From JBAXLO01 sp037134755 (GTDB lineage Bacteria; Bacteroidota; Bacteroidia; Bacteroidales; JACABE01), in contig JBAXLO010000140.1 of assembly GCA_037134755.1 (NCBI GenBank), forward strand, positions 1 through 12,409: DNA of 12,409 nt, in the 5' to 3' direction. The position numbers and the translations under genes are program-made. Below, one piece after another: positions 1-6,543 of the stretch; position 1 is the first letter of the stretch, and each line of letters starts with the position of its first letter. The notes beneath the pieces are model-generated. The model was given only the letters and a program-made list of their open reading frames with translations, did no database searches and was not told where the DNA came from.

Positions 1-243
1 CTAAAGCAAATGCTTTAGTAAGTATTGATGTATTAAGATGACCTAAAGCAAATGGCTGAGCAAGTATTGATGTATTAAGATGACCCAAAGCAAATGCTTT
101 AGCAAGTATTGATGTATTAAGATGACCTAAAGCAAATGGTTGAGCAAGTATTGATGTATTAAGATGACCTAAAGCAAATGCTTTAGTAAGTATTGATGTA
201 TTAAGATGACCTAAAGCAAATGGTTGAGCAAGTATTGATGTAT
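1..243. repeat. 42-bp tandem repeat array, six copies in an alternating 84-bp pattern
   Basis: Six head-to-tail copies of a 42-bp unit start at 1, 43, 85, 127, 169 and 211; the last diverges after about 243 and the array may continue left of the window. Copies 1, 3 and 5 carry the near-perfect palindrome CTAAAGCAAATGCTTTAG (8-bp arms around AA; copy 3 has one change). Copies 2, 4 and 6 replace the right arm with TGGTTGAG or TGGCTGAG, so the real period is 84 bp (A-B-A-B-A-B). All three plus-strand frames contain a stop in most units. One minus-strand frame is open through the whole array and would encode a 14-residue repeat (HLNTSIL followed by TKAFALG or AQPFALG), but no ATG leads into it and a TAG lies just upstream. 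I treat it as a non-coding minisatellite. Confidence 0.9.
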
Positions 244-253
244 AATACTAAGG

Positions 254-499
254 TCAACCAAATAATTTGTTAGTTCCCTTTATTTCGACTTTTGTCCCTT
301 TTTTTACTTTGCCTGCATGTGAAGCGACAACTTGAGGCAAACGAAAAATAGTCTTAAATATATTCTTATTACTACCTGTAAATTAAGATGTTTGATGATT
401 GTAAATAATGATGTGTAAAAACGATTTCGTTTTAATATCATAAGATCTTCTTGTTTTTATTGAGCAATTAGACTTTTTATTGTAAAAACACACCTTCAT
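254..499 (-). pseudogene. Possible remnant of a minus-strand reading frame
   Basis: On the minus strand an ATG at 499 opens a 38-codon frame that stops with TAA at 383-385. The same frame then continues open for 42 codons to a TGA at 254-256. The second part reads like real protein (for example FRLPQVVASHAGKVKKGT, then VEIKGTNKLFG), with a balanced residue mix unlike translated AT-rich spacer. It has no start codon of its own. It could be the C-terminal scrap of a decayed gene interrupted by the TAA, or chance. I do not recognise the family. The 42-bp repeat array lies directly downstream. Confidence 0.2.
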
Positions 500-729
500 T
501 TTAAGATAATAGGATGTATTTATTTTATCTAATCTAAACAATTTCAGTATCCCTTTTTGATATATACTGTCCCATATTAATACATTTATAACTTTATTAA
601 AATATTTAATACATTATATTAGAATTGAAAAAAGTTAATATCACTACCTAAAATATTTTATCTTTAGATAAAAAACATATTTTATTTCAACAAATTAATA
701 AAAGAAGTGTTTAATTACTTAAAATAACT
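386..729. other. AT-rich intergenic stretch upstream of hpt
   Basis: Apart from the possible remnant frame that reaches 499, I see no gene here. A small palindrome, AAAACGATTTCGTTTT, lies at 418-433. Two loosely similar segments begin with TGTAAAAAC near 413 and 481. The rest is AT-rich sequence without a convincing RNA gene. Confidence 0.5.
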
Positions 730-737
730 TAATTTTG
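730..737 (+). promoter_or_regulatory. Putative -7 promoter element of hpt
   Basis: TAATTTTG matches the Bacteroidota primary sigma -7 consensus TAnnTTTG. It lies 18 nt before the hpt ATG, which would leave a leader of roughly 10-12 nt. No good TTTG -33 element is visible at the usual spacing, so the call rests on one box and its position. Confidence 0.45.
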
Positions 738-755
738 CAGGATAATTAACAATAC

Positions 756-1289
756 ATGGATTTAATTAAAGTCAAAGACAAAGAGTTCTCATTATTCATT
801 GATTCTGACAAAATACAGGAAGCAGTTGCTAAAGTTGCAGAAAAAATAAATACGGACCTTAAGGGAAAAGACCCTCTATTTATAGTAGTATTGAACGGCG
901 CATTTATGTTTGCTTCCGATTTATTTAAATTATTAACTATTGATTGTAGTATTACTTTCGTAAAGTTGTCCTCATATAGTGGCACAGATACTACAGGCAA
1001 CGTTAAGCAGCTAATAGGTTTAAATGAGGATATTAAAGGAAGAGTAGTAGTAGTGGTCGAAGATATTATAGATACCGGCATAACTATCGAACATCTTCTG
1101 GAAGAACTAAATAAACGTGAGCCTGCTGATATTAAAATAGCATCTATGCTGATGAAACCTGATAAGTTTAACAAAGGCATTGCATTAGATTATATAGCTA
1201 TGGAAATACCTAATGACTTTATAGTAGGTTATGGATTAGATTATGATGGATATGCACGTAATCTACCACATATTTATAAGATAGCATAA
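756..1289 (+). CDS. hpt: Hypoxanthine phosphoribosyltransferase
   Basis: Cytosolic purine-salvage enzyme that converts hypoxanthine (often also guanine) and PRPP to IMP or GMP plus pyrophosphate. The 177-residue length is normal for bacterial Hpt. Visible type I phosphoribosyltransferase features are: the NGAF segment at 47-50 in the PRPP-loop position; the flexible catalytic loop SYSGTDTTG at 73-81; the PRPP-binding motif VVVVEDIIDTGIT at 98-110 with the acidic pair E102-D103; the purine-contact lysine in MLMKPDKF (K134); and the C-terminal VGYGLDYDGYARNLPHIY segment at 157-174 with conserved D162/D164 and R168. The ATG at 756 is the first plausible start and has an A-rich upstream. It is the first gene of a plus-strand block with adk genes and obg. 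No terminator follows, and a 9-bp repeat array begins 2 nt after the stop codon. Confidence 0.95.
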   Translation: MDLIKVKDKEFSLFIDSDKIQEAVAKVAEKINTDLKGKDPLFIVVLNGAFMFASDLFKLLTIDCSITFVKLSSYSGTDTTGNVKQLIGLNEDIKGRVVVVVEDIIDTGITIEHLLEELNKREPADIKIASMLMKPDKFNKGIALDYIAMEIPNDFIVGYGLDYDGYARNLPHIYKIA

Positions 1290-1290
1290 G

Positions 1291-1331
1291 AAGTACTTGG
1301 AGTACTTAAAGTGCCTTGAGTACTTAGAGTT
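1291..1331. repeat. 9-bp tandem array (AGTACTTRR) after hpt
   Basis: Four 9-bp units, AGTACTTGG, AGTACTTAA, AGTGCCTTG and AGTACTTAG, run from 1292 to 1327, followed by a partial AGTT. AAGTACTT is itself an 8-bp palindrome, and adjacent units can pair (AAGTACT with AGTACTT around a TGG loop), so RNA from here could form a short hairpin. Related arrays follow two other stop codons at 2582 and 4375. The gap to the next start (1407) shows nothing else I can name. Confidence 0.85.
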
Positions 1332-1406
1332 AATGAATTTTATAATGAATAAAACAATTTGGTGATTTAAAGGGACTTTACAATATACAAATTAATACAA
1401 AAACAC

Positions 1407-2576
1407 ATGCTGAACATTGCTTTATTTGGTCCTCCGGGAGCCGGAAAAGGGACACAATCAAAACTTCTGATTGAGAAATATAACCTTACTTATATAGCTA
1501 CAGGTGATATTTTGCGACAAGAGATTACATTAAAAACACCTCTTGGAATGGAAGCTAAAGACATTATTGATCAAGGGGGACTTGTCTCTGATGAGATAAT
1601 AGTTCAGATTATTGAGCATAGGATTCAGATGAACCCTGATGCTAATGGAATTTTGTTTGATGGGTTTCCCCGAACAGTTGTTCAGGCATATATATTAGAA
1701 GGTCTACTCTTAAAGATGAACACTTCACTACTTTGTATGTTAAGTCTCGAAGTACCCAGAGAAACCCTGATATACCGTATGGTAGAACGAGGAAAAGTAT
1801 CCGGTAGAAGCGATGATAAAGCAGAAGTTATTGAAATAAGGTTACATGAATATGAAGAAAAGACAGTTCCTGTTGCTGAATTCTATAGTCTTAAAAAGAA
1901 ATTTTATCCTATAAATGGAGTAGGACGCATTGAAGATGTATTTAAACGCTTATCGAAAGTTGTTGTAAAGAACCTCGAAAATGTTTGGTTGAATATAGTT
2001 CTTTTTGGTCCTCCGGGAGCAGGAAAAGGTACTCAAGCTAAGAAGCTTGCCGAAAAGTATAATCTTATTTATATTTCTACCGGCGAACTATTAAGAAGAG
2101 AAATAGAATGTGGTACTGATATGGGGATCATAGCTAAGAAGTATATGGAAGCCGGTGATATAGTTCCTGATGAAATAGCAATACGTCTGATAGAAACTAA
2201 GATAAAGATGCATCCTAATGCCAAAGGCTTTATATTTAAAGGATATCCTAGTACGATAGTTCAGGCTTATATTCTGGATGGTTTGTTAAGAAGATTAGAT
2301 ACAACAGTTACTAGCATGATTGAAATATCATCTACTACACTACAATCTATGAAACGATTATCAGCAAGAGCTAAAACTGAAAAGGCAAGAGTTTACGACA
2401 AGGATCCTGAAATTATTATTCATCGTTTAGAAGTTTATGAAAAGAAAGCTACCCTAGTAGCTGAATATTTTCAGAAACAAAATAAATTCTGTTCGGTAAG
2501 TGGTGATGGAAGCACTGATGAGGTGTTCGATAGATTATCTGTACAGGTTGAGAAAATATTTAAGAATGTAAGATAA
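1407..2576 (+). CDS. adk: Tandem fused adenylate kinase: intact N-domain, degenerate C-domain
   Basis: Adenylate kinase interconverts ATP + AMP and 2 ADP; this 389-residue protein is twice the usual length (about 190 in Bacteroidota, short-LID type). Domain 1 (1-194) looks fully active: P-loop GPPGAGKGT 8-16, TGD 32-34 with AMP-binding R37, FDGFPR 84-89, Q93, R124/R128, LID motif GRSDD 133-137, R145. Domain 2 (195-389) keeps the P-loop GPPGAGKGT 201-209, TGE 225-227, R230 and R340. But FDGFPR has become FKGYPS (277-282: Asp to Lys, Arg to Ser), the LID Arg-x-Asp-Asp is replaced by VYDK, and the later TVP is TLV. Domain 2 therefore probably binds nucleotide poorly or does not catalyse. The junction reads ENVW-LNIVLF; the codon at 1989 is TTG, where a separate gene would have its start, suggesting fusion of tandem copies by loss of the intervening stop. 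It lies 117 nt after hpt. Confidence 0.9.
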   Translation: MLNIALFGPPGAGKGTQSKLLIEKYNLTYIATGDILRQEITLKTPLGMEAKDIIDQGGLVSDEIIVQIIEHRIQMNPDANGILFDGFPRTVVQAYILEGLLLKMNTSLLCMLSLEVPRETLIYRMVERGKVSGRSDDKAEVIEIRLHEYEEKTVPVAEFYSLKKKFYPINGVGRIEDVFKRLSKVVVKNLENVWLNIVLFGPPGAGKGTQAKKLAEKYNLIYISTGELLRREIECGTDMGIIAKKYMEAGDIVPDEIAIRLIETKIKMHPNAKGFIFKGYPSTIVQAYILDGLLRRLDTTVTSMIEISSTTLQSMKRLSARAKTEKARVYDKDPEIIIHRLEVYEKKATLVAEYFQKQNKFCSVSGDGSTDEVFDRLSVQVEKIFKNVR

Positions 2577-2581
2577 TAAGA

Positions 2582-2626
2582 AGTACTTGGAGTGCCTTGA
2601 GTACTTAAAGTACTTGAAGTTTTAAG
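2582..2626. repeat. 9-bp tandem array (AGTACTTRR) after the fused adk
   Basis: Units AGTACTTGG, AGTGCCTTG, AGTACTTAA and AGTACTTGA, then a decayed AGTTTTAAG, run in 9-bp register starting 6 nt after the stop codon. The unit types match those after hpt, but their order differs. The self-complementary unit can fold into small hairpins. Confidence 0.85.
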
Positions 2627-2687
2627 AATTTATCTTGTTATTTTACATAGTTCGCACAAACTATATTCATTTGTTAGTTTAATTTTG

Positions 2688-2695
2688 TATATTTG
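2688..2695 (+). promoter_or_regulatory. Putative internal promoter -7 box before the second adk
   Basis: TATATTTG fits TAnnTTTG, and an overlapping alternative TAATTTTG lies at 2680-2687. A TTTG at 2670-2673 is too close (14 nt) to the first box to be a normal -33 element. The 216-nt gap between the two adk genes is long enough for an internal promoter, so the second adk and obg may be partly transcribed on their own. Confidence 0.35.
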
Positions 2696-2792
2696 CTCTT
2701 TATTTTAATGTGTGATTTATGATACTAAAAGTAATTATTATCTCTTAATTATCTTATAGTTATTAAAGAACAATAAATTTAAAGAACTATTT

Positions 2793-3377
2793 ATGCTACA
2801 TATAATAATAACAGGTGCACCGGGCTGTGGTAAGGGGACGCAATCTATTAACATAGCTCAGAAATATGATCTTATACATATTTCTACAGGAGATATTTTA
2901 AGAGAAAGAGTAGAGGAGCATACTGCTATTGGAGATTTAGTTGAAAAGTTTATTAACAAAGGATATCTTGTCCCTGATGATATCGTAAATAATGAATTTA
3001 ATCTTAATACGATGAAGTATCAGAATGTAAAAGGATTTTTATATGATGGATACCCTCGTAATATATCTCAGGCTAAATATCTTGATGAGATACTTGAAGC
3101 AAACAATAGAAAGATATCTTTAGTACTGTCAATGGATGTAGAGGAAGAAGAATTATATAAAAGAATACTCCATCGGTCAATGAAATCAAGCCGTACAGAC
3201 GATACGGAAGAAGTTATTAAAAATAGAATAGATATATATCGTCAACAAACAGTACCTTTGCTGAATTATTATGACGACCGAAAAAAGCTATACCATATAG
3301 ATGGAATGGCTGCAATAGATGTTGTATTCGGAAGGTTTTCAAAAGTTATAGACGATTATATTAAAAAGAATTTCTAA
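2793..3377 (+). CDS. Adenylate kinase paralogue, single domain
   Basis: A 194-residue P-loop nucleoside monophosphate kinase of the adenylate kinase family, the third such domain in a row. Catalytic positions are present: P-loop GAPGCGKGT 8-16, STGD 31-34, R37, YDGYPR 84-89, Q93, R124, R128, SRTDD 133-137, R145 and TVP 153-155. Unlike the degenerate middle domain it should be active. It differs from textbook Adk in places: FDGFPRT is YDGYPRN, and the AMP-binding helix region at 64-80 (NNEFNLNTMKYQN) is unusual, so another NMP preference is possible. It ends in TAA directly followed by the obg ATG, with no spacer, which implies coupled translation. I leave the symbol blank because domain 1 of the previous gene fits canonical adk at least as well. 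Confidence 0.88.
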   Translation: MLHIIITGAPGCGKGTQSINIAQKYDLIHISTGDILRERVEEHTAIGDLVEKFINKGYLVPDDIVNNEFNLNTMKYQNVKGFLYDGYPRNISQAKYLDEILEANNRKISLVLSMDVEEEELYKRILHRSMKSSRTDDTEEVIKNRIDIYRQQTVPLLNYYDDRKKLYHIDGMAAIDVVFGRFSKVIDDYIKKNF

Positions 3378-4370
3378 ATGTCAGGATCAAATTTTGTAGA
3401 TTATGTAAAGATATTTTGCCGTTCCGGTAAAGGAGGGGCAGGATCAAGACACTTTAACCGTAGTAGAAGTAACCCAAGAGGAGGCCCTGATGGTGGCGAC
3501 GGAGGTAGAGGTGGTCATGTTATTGTTAGAGGCAATAAACAATTTTGGACATTGCTTCATTTAAAGTATACTAAACATATCCATGCTGATGATGGCGAAA
3601 GCGGTGGTTCAAGTCTTAGTACCGGTAAAGAAGGTAGGGATCAGATACTACAAGTCCCATTGGGAACTATAGTAAGAGATGCTGAAACATTCGAGCAAGA
3701 ATGTGAAGTAACTGAAGATGGACAAGAAGTGATTATAATGAAAGGTGGTAGAGGTGGTCAAGGGAATGATCATTATAAATCACCAACAAATCAAGCACCA
3801 CATTATGCACAACCCGGCGAACCAAGAGTAGAAGCCTGGAAGATACTTGAACTAAAACTTCTTGCCGATGTAGGTTTAGTGGGTTTTCCTAATGCAGGTA
3901 AGTCAACACTGTTATCTGTTGTCTCAGCTGCTAAGCCTGAGATTGCCGATTATCCTTTCACTACATTAATACCTAATCTTGGTATAGTAGGTTATTATGA
4001 TGATAAATCATTTGTAATGGCTGATATTCCTGGTATAATAGAAGGTGCTTCTGAAGGCAAAGGTTTAGGTTTAAGATTTCTTCGTCATATTGAACGTAAT
4101 TCGTTACTACTATTTATGATTCCAGCTGATGCTAAAGATATCAAAAAGGAATATAAGATATTACTAAATGAATTAAAGCAATACAATCCCGAATTGATTG
4201 ACAAAACAAGACTTCTGGCCATTACTAAAACTGATTTGCTGGACGATGAATTAATCAAGATGATAAAGAAGACACTGCCCAGAACATTACCTCATGTATT
4301 TATATCTTCATTGACAGGCAAGGGTATTCAAGAACTTAAAGATTTAATCTGGAAGAATCTTAATGTATAG
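3378..4370 (+). CDS. obg: Obg family GTPase (ribosome assembly)
   Basis: Obg/CgtA is an essential GTPase that binds the large ribosomal subunit during assembly and links to stress and growth control. Residues 1-158 form the glycine-rich Obg fold (KGGAGS 18-23, GGPDGGDGGRGG 35-46, MKGGRGGQGN 121-130). The G domain follows: G1 GFPNAGKST 169-177, G2 YPFTT 192-196, G3 DIPG 216-219, G4 TKTD 283-286 (Thr in place of the classical Asn of NKxD), and G5 around SSL 310-312. The 330-residue protein ends just after the G domain; it has no OCT domain and lacks the acidic C-terminal tail seen in many longer Obg proteins. The start codon directly abuts the adk paralogue stop, so it is almost certainly cotranscribed. 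A 9-bp array and a strong terminator follow. Confidence 0.95.
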   Translation: MSGSNFVDYVKIFCRSGKGGAGSRHFNRSRSNPRGGPDGGDGGRGGHVIVRGNKQFWTLLHLKYTKHIHADDGESGGSSLSTGKEGRDQILQVPLGTIVRDAETFEQECEVTEDGQEVIIMKGGRGGQGNDHYKSPTNQAPHYAQPGEPRVEAWKILELKLLADVGLVGFPNAGKSTLLSVVSAAKPEIADYPFTTLIPNLGIVGYYDDKSFVMADIPGIIEGASEGKGLGLRFLRHIERNSLLLFMIPADAKDIKKEYKILLNELKQYNPELIDKTRLLAITKTDLLDDELIKMIKKTLPRTLPHVFISSLTGKGIQELKDLIWKNLNV

Positions 4371-4374
4371 AAAA

Positions 4375-4413
4375 AGTACTTGGAGCACTTAAAATACTTG
4401 GAGTACTTAAAGT
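4375..4413. repeat. 9-bp tandem array (AGTACTTRR) after obg
   Basis: Units AGTACTTGG, AGCACTTAA, AATACTTGG and AGTACTTAA lie at 4375-4410, starting 4 nt after the obg stop and ending in AGTT as in the other two arrays. The last bases form the foot of the adjacent terminator stem. Confidence 0.85.
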
Positions 4414-4471
4414 TGTAAATAAAAAAGAGGTTGCCGATGATTAGGCAACCTCTTTTTTATTTACAACTTTA
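4408..4471. terminator. Bidirectional rho-independent terminator between obg and pruA
   Basis: A perfect 28-bp inverted repeat (4408-4435 with 4444-4471) surrounds the 8-nt loop GATGATTA. The core GAGGTTGCC/GGCAACCTC is flanked by AAAAAA and TTTTTT, so either strand yields a hairpin followed by a U-run. It lies between convergent genes: obg ends at 4370 and the pruA stop codon is at 4476-4478. It should end transcripts from both sides. Confidence 0.93.
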
Positions 4472-4475
4472 TAAA

Positions 4476-6101
4476 TTAATCCATATATGGATATTTATAA
4501 TCTGTAGCGGGCATCAATGTTTCTTTAATAGTTCTAGGGCTAACCCATCTTAATAAATTTAAATGACTTCCGGCTTTATCATTTGTACCGGATGCTCTTG
4601 AACCTCCAAATGGCTGCTGACCAACCATTGCTCCCGAAGGTTTATCATTTATATAGAAGTTACCGGCTGCATATCTCAATGCTTTACAAGCGCGAACCAT
4701 AGCATATTTATCATTACTAAAAACAGCTCCGGTAAGTGCATAAGGAGATGTGTTATTACAAATTGTCAATGTTTTTTCAAAATCCACATCATTATAAACA
4801 TAAATAGTCATAACTGGGCCAAAGATTTCTTCTTCCATAGTAATAAAATGAGGGTCTTTAGCTACTATAACAGTTGGTTGTACAAAATAACCTTTTTCTT
4901 TGCTACCTGTTCCACCGGCAATAATTTCAGCATCGTTACTCTCTTTAGCTTTATTGATATAGCTCATAATATTATCATAAGAAGCTTCATCAATAACGGC
5001 ATTCACAAAATTATTAACATCTTCTACTCCACCAACTTTTATAGTTGAAATCATATTAAGAACTATTACTTTTACTTCTTCCCAAATAGATTTAGGAATA
5101 TATGCACGTGATGCAGCCGAACACTTCTGACCTTGATATTCAAATGCTCCTCTTACAATTGCGGTAGCTAATTCCTGTGGATTAGCTGAATTATGTGCAA
5201 ATATAAAGTCTTTTCCACCTGTTTCGCCTACAATTCTAGGATATGATTTATAAATCTTTATATTTTCGGTTACTTGTTTCCACAACTGATTGAAAGTTTT
5301 ATTTGAACCTGTAAAATGTATTCCGGCAAGGTCTTTATTCTTCATAACTACATCACTTATAACCGAACCTTTACCAGGAACAAAGTTTATAACTCCATCA
5401 GGCATTCCGGCTTCCTGCAAAACTTTCATCAGATAATAATTAGAAAGCAATGAGTTAGTAGCTGGTTTCCATACGGTAACATTTCCCATAAGGGCAACCG
5501 AAGTGTTTAAATTTGAAGCAATGGCAGTAAAGTTGAAAGGAGTTATCGAATAAATAAAGCCTTCCAAAGGGCGATACTCCAAACGATTGATAGTTTCCTT
5601 TTCGGAAGTTGGTTGCTCACTATAAATTATACTTGCGAAATAAACATTAAAACGTAAGTAATCAATCACCTCACAAGCTGCATCTATTTCTGCCTGAAAA
5701 GCGTTTTTATCCTGACCTAACATAGTTGCGGCATTTATCAGGTAACGATACTTTTTAGAGATCAACTCTGCGGCTTTAAGCATTATAGCTGCACGTTCGT
5801 CCCATGGTAAAGTTTGCCAGCTCTCTTTAGCACACAAAGCGGTGTCTATTGCCATTTGCACTTCCTTTTCTGTAGCTTGATGATAAGTAGCCAATACATG
5901 TTGGTGATCATGAGGCATTACCACCTTGCCCATTATTCCGGTTCTTACTTCTTTTCCTCCTATTATCAATGGTATTTCTATTTGCAGATTAGATTGTCTT
6001 TCTAATTCATCCATTAATAATTTACGTTCTTTACTTCCTTGCAAGTATGAAAATATAGGTTCGTTTGTTGGTTCTTTAAAATTAAAAATTGCGTTGTTCA
6101 T
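4476..6101 (-). CDS. pruA: L-glutamate gamma-semialdehyde dehydrogenase (P5C dehydrogenase)
   Basis: NAD-dependent aldehyde dehydrogenase of proline catabolism; it oxidises glutamate semialdehyde (from 1-pyrroline-5-carboxylate) to glutamate. The 541 residues match the usual single-function PruA length. Aldehyde dehydrogenase landmarks are visible: TPFNFTA 187-193, WKPA 211-214, FTGS 263-266, catalytic Glu293 in GETGGKD 292-298, nucleophile Cys327 in GQKCSA 324-329, EEIFGPV 424-430, and the substrate-anchoring PFGGSRASGTNDKAG 497-511 typical of P5C dehydrogenases. No proline dehydrogenase (putA/prodh) domain is fused or next door. It is transcribed alone on the minus strand, convergent with obg. 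The ATG at 6101 is preceded by an A/T-rich, Shine-Dalgarno-free leader. Confidence 0.95.
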   Translation of the reverse strand: MNNAIFNFKEPTNEPIFSYLQGSKERKLLMDELERQSNLQIEIPLIIGGKEVRTGIMGKVVMPHDHQHVLATYHQATEKEVQMAIDTALCAKESWQTLPWDERAAIMLKAAELISKKYRYLINAATMLGQDKNAFQAEIDAACEVIDYLRFNVYFASIIYSEQPTSEKETINRLEYRPLEGFIYSITPFNFTAIASNLNTSVALMGNVTVWKPATNSLLSNYYLMKVLQEAGMPDGVINFVPGKGSVISDVVMKNKDLAGIHFTGSNKTFNQLWKQVTENIKIYKSYPRIVGETGGKDFIFAHNSANPQELATAIVRGAFEYQGQKCSAASRAYIPKSIWEEVKVIVLNMISTIKVGGVEDVNNFVNAVIDEASYDNIMSYINKAKESNDAEIIAGGTGSKEKGYFVQPTVIVAKDPHFITMEEEIFGPVMTIYVYNDVDFEKTLTICNNTSPYALTGAVFSNDKYAMVRACKALRYAAGNFYINDKPSGAMVGQQPFGGSRASGTNDKAGSHLNLLRWVSPRTIKETLMPATDYKYPYMD

Positions 6102-6174
6102 TTTTTTAAAATATATTATATTAAATTAGTAATTAAGTTATTTAAGCGAAATGCATAATTATACAATTCGTCTG

Positions 6175-6182
6175 CAAATGTA
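6175..6182 (-). promoter_or_regulatory. Putative -7 promoter element of pruA
   Basis: On the minus strand the sequence reads TACATTTG, a match to TAnnTTTG, followed by CAGA. The start point would be near 6168, giving a leader of about 65 nt. No clear -33 TTTG is visible at 19-21 nt. Confidence 0.5.
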
Positions 6183-6386
6183 ATTAAAATTTCTTTATAC
6201 AGTCTATTTTTATAAAAATAAGCATCCATTTGCAGTTTATTTTACTTAATTGGATTATATAACAAACGAATCAAGGTTTTAACTTTGAAAAAATTAAAAT
6301 CTTAATTTATTAGATGTAAGAAAAGTTGTAGAAAAGCCTATCTAATTTGTGATTTTTGAATAAATTTCTTTAATATTTCTTTATGT
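6183..6386. other. AT-rich intergenic stretch without a recognisable gene
   Basis: Together with the repeat element at 6387-6528 this forms the 440-nt gap upstream of pruA and downstream of the exported-protein gene. I see no open frame of useful length. A TAACTTTG at 6280-6287 on the plus strand resembles a promoter box but has no partner box and no gene after it. Confidence 0.5.
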
Positions 6387-6528
6387 ATTAACCCTGGCAT
6401 TTATGCTTGGGGATTTTCGACAACTAAATATTTTGGCTTTAGCCATGACTTATTATTTTGAATTTATTAGTGCTAAAGCCACTTTTTATGTGTATCTCTT
6501 AGCCCCTAGCATTTATGCTAGGGTTAAT
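6387..6528. repeat. Nested inverted-repeat element, REP/BIME-like
   Basis: Two outer hairpins in opposite orientation frame a third inverted repeat. The left unit (6387-6412) reads ATTAACCCTGGCAT-TT-ATGCTTGGGG. The right unit (6501-6528) holds the perfect palindrome CCCTAGCAT-TT-ATGCTAGGG and ends GGGTTAAT. The two units are reverse complements of each other apart from a few bases. Between them, TGGCTTTAGC (6434-6443) is matched by GCTAAAGCCA (6472-6481), and the first arm is itself part of a small palindrome. The whole 142 bp can fold as one long stem with side arms. This is the architecture of paired REP sequences mobilised by RAYT (TnpA-REP) enzymes; no such gene is in the window. It also lies where a terminator for the minus-strand gene at 6544 would be expected. 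Confidence 0.75.
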
Positions 6529-6543
6529 GGACAGAGTTTAAAA

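Noticed and set aside
1..243. CRISPR array reading of the left-edge repeats
   Set aside because: Units are contiguous 42-bp copies with no unique spacers, and no cas genes are nearby.
746..1180. 144-residue open frame on the minus strand across hpt
   Set aside because: It is antisense to a clearly conserved hpt gene and its translation is Ser/Ile/Thr-rich without any motif; a shadow frame.
2793..3377. The second adk gene as a pseudogene
   Set aside because: All catalytic positions I checked (P-loop, R37, DGYPR, R124, R128, SRTDD, R145) are intact and the frame is complete and abuts obg.
4848..6129. Three small plus-strand open frames inside or overlapping pruA
   Set aside because: All are antisense to the well-supported pruA gene, with low-complexity Phe/Tyr/Ser-rich products.
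6280..6287. Plus-strand promoter box TAACTTTG
   Set aside because: No -33 element at correct spacing and no plus-strand gene downstream before 9400.
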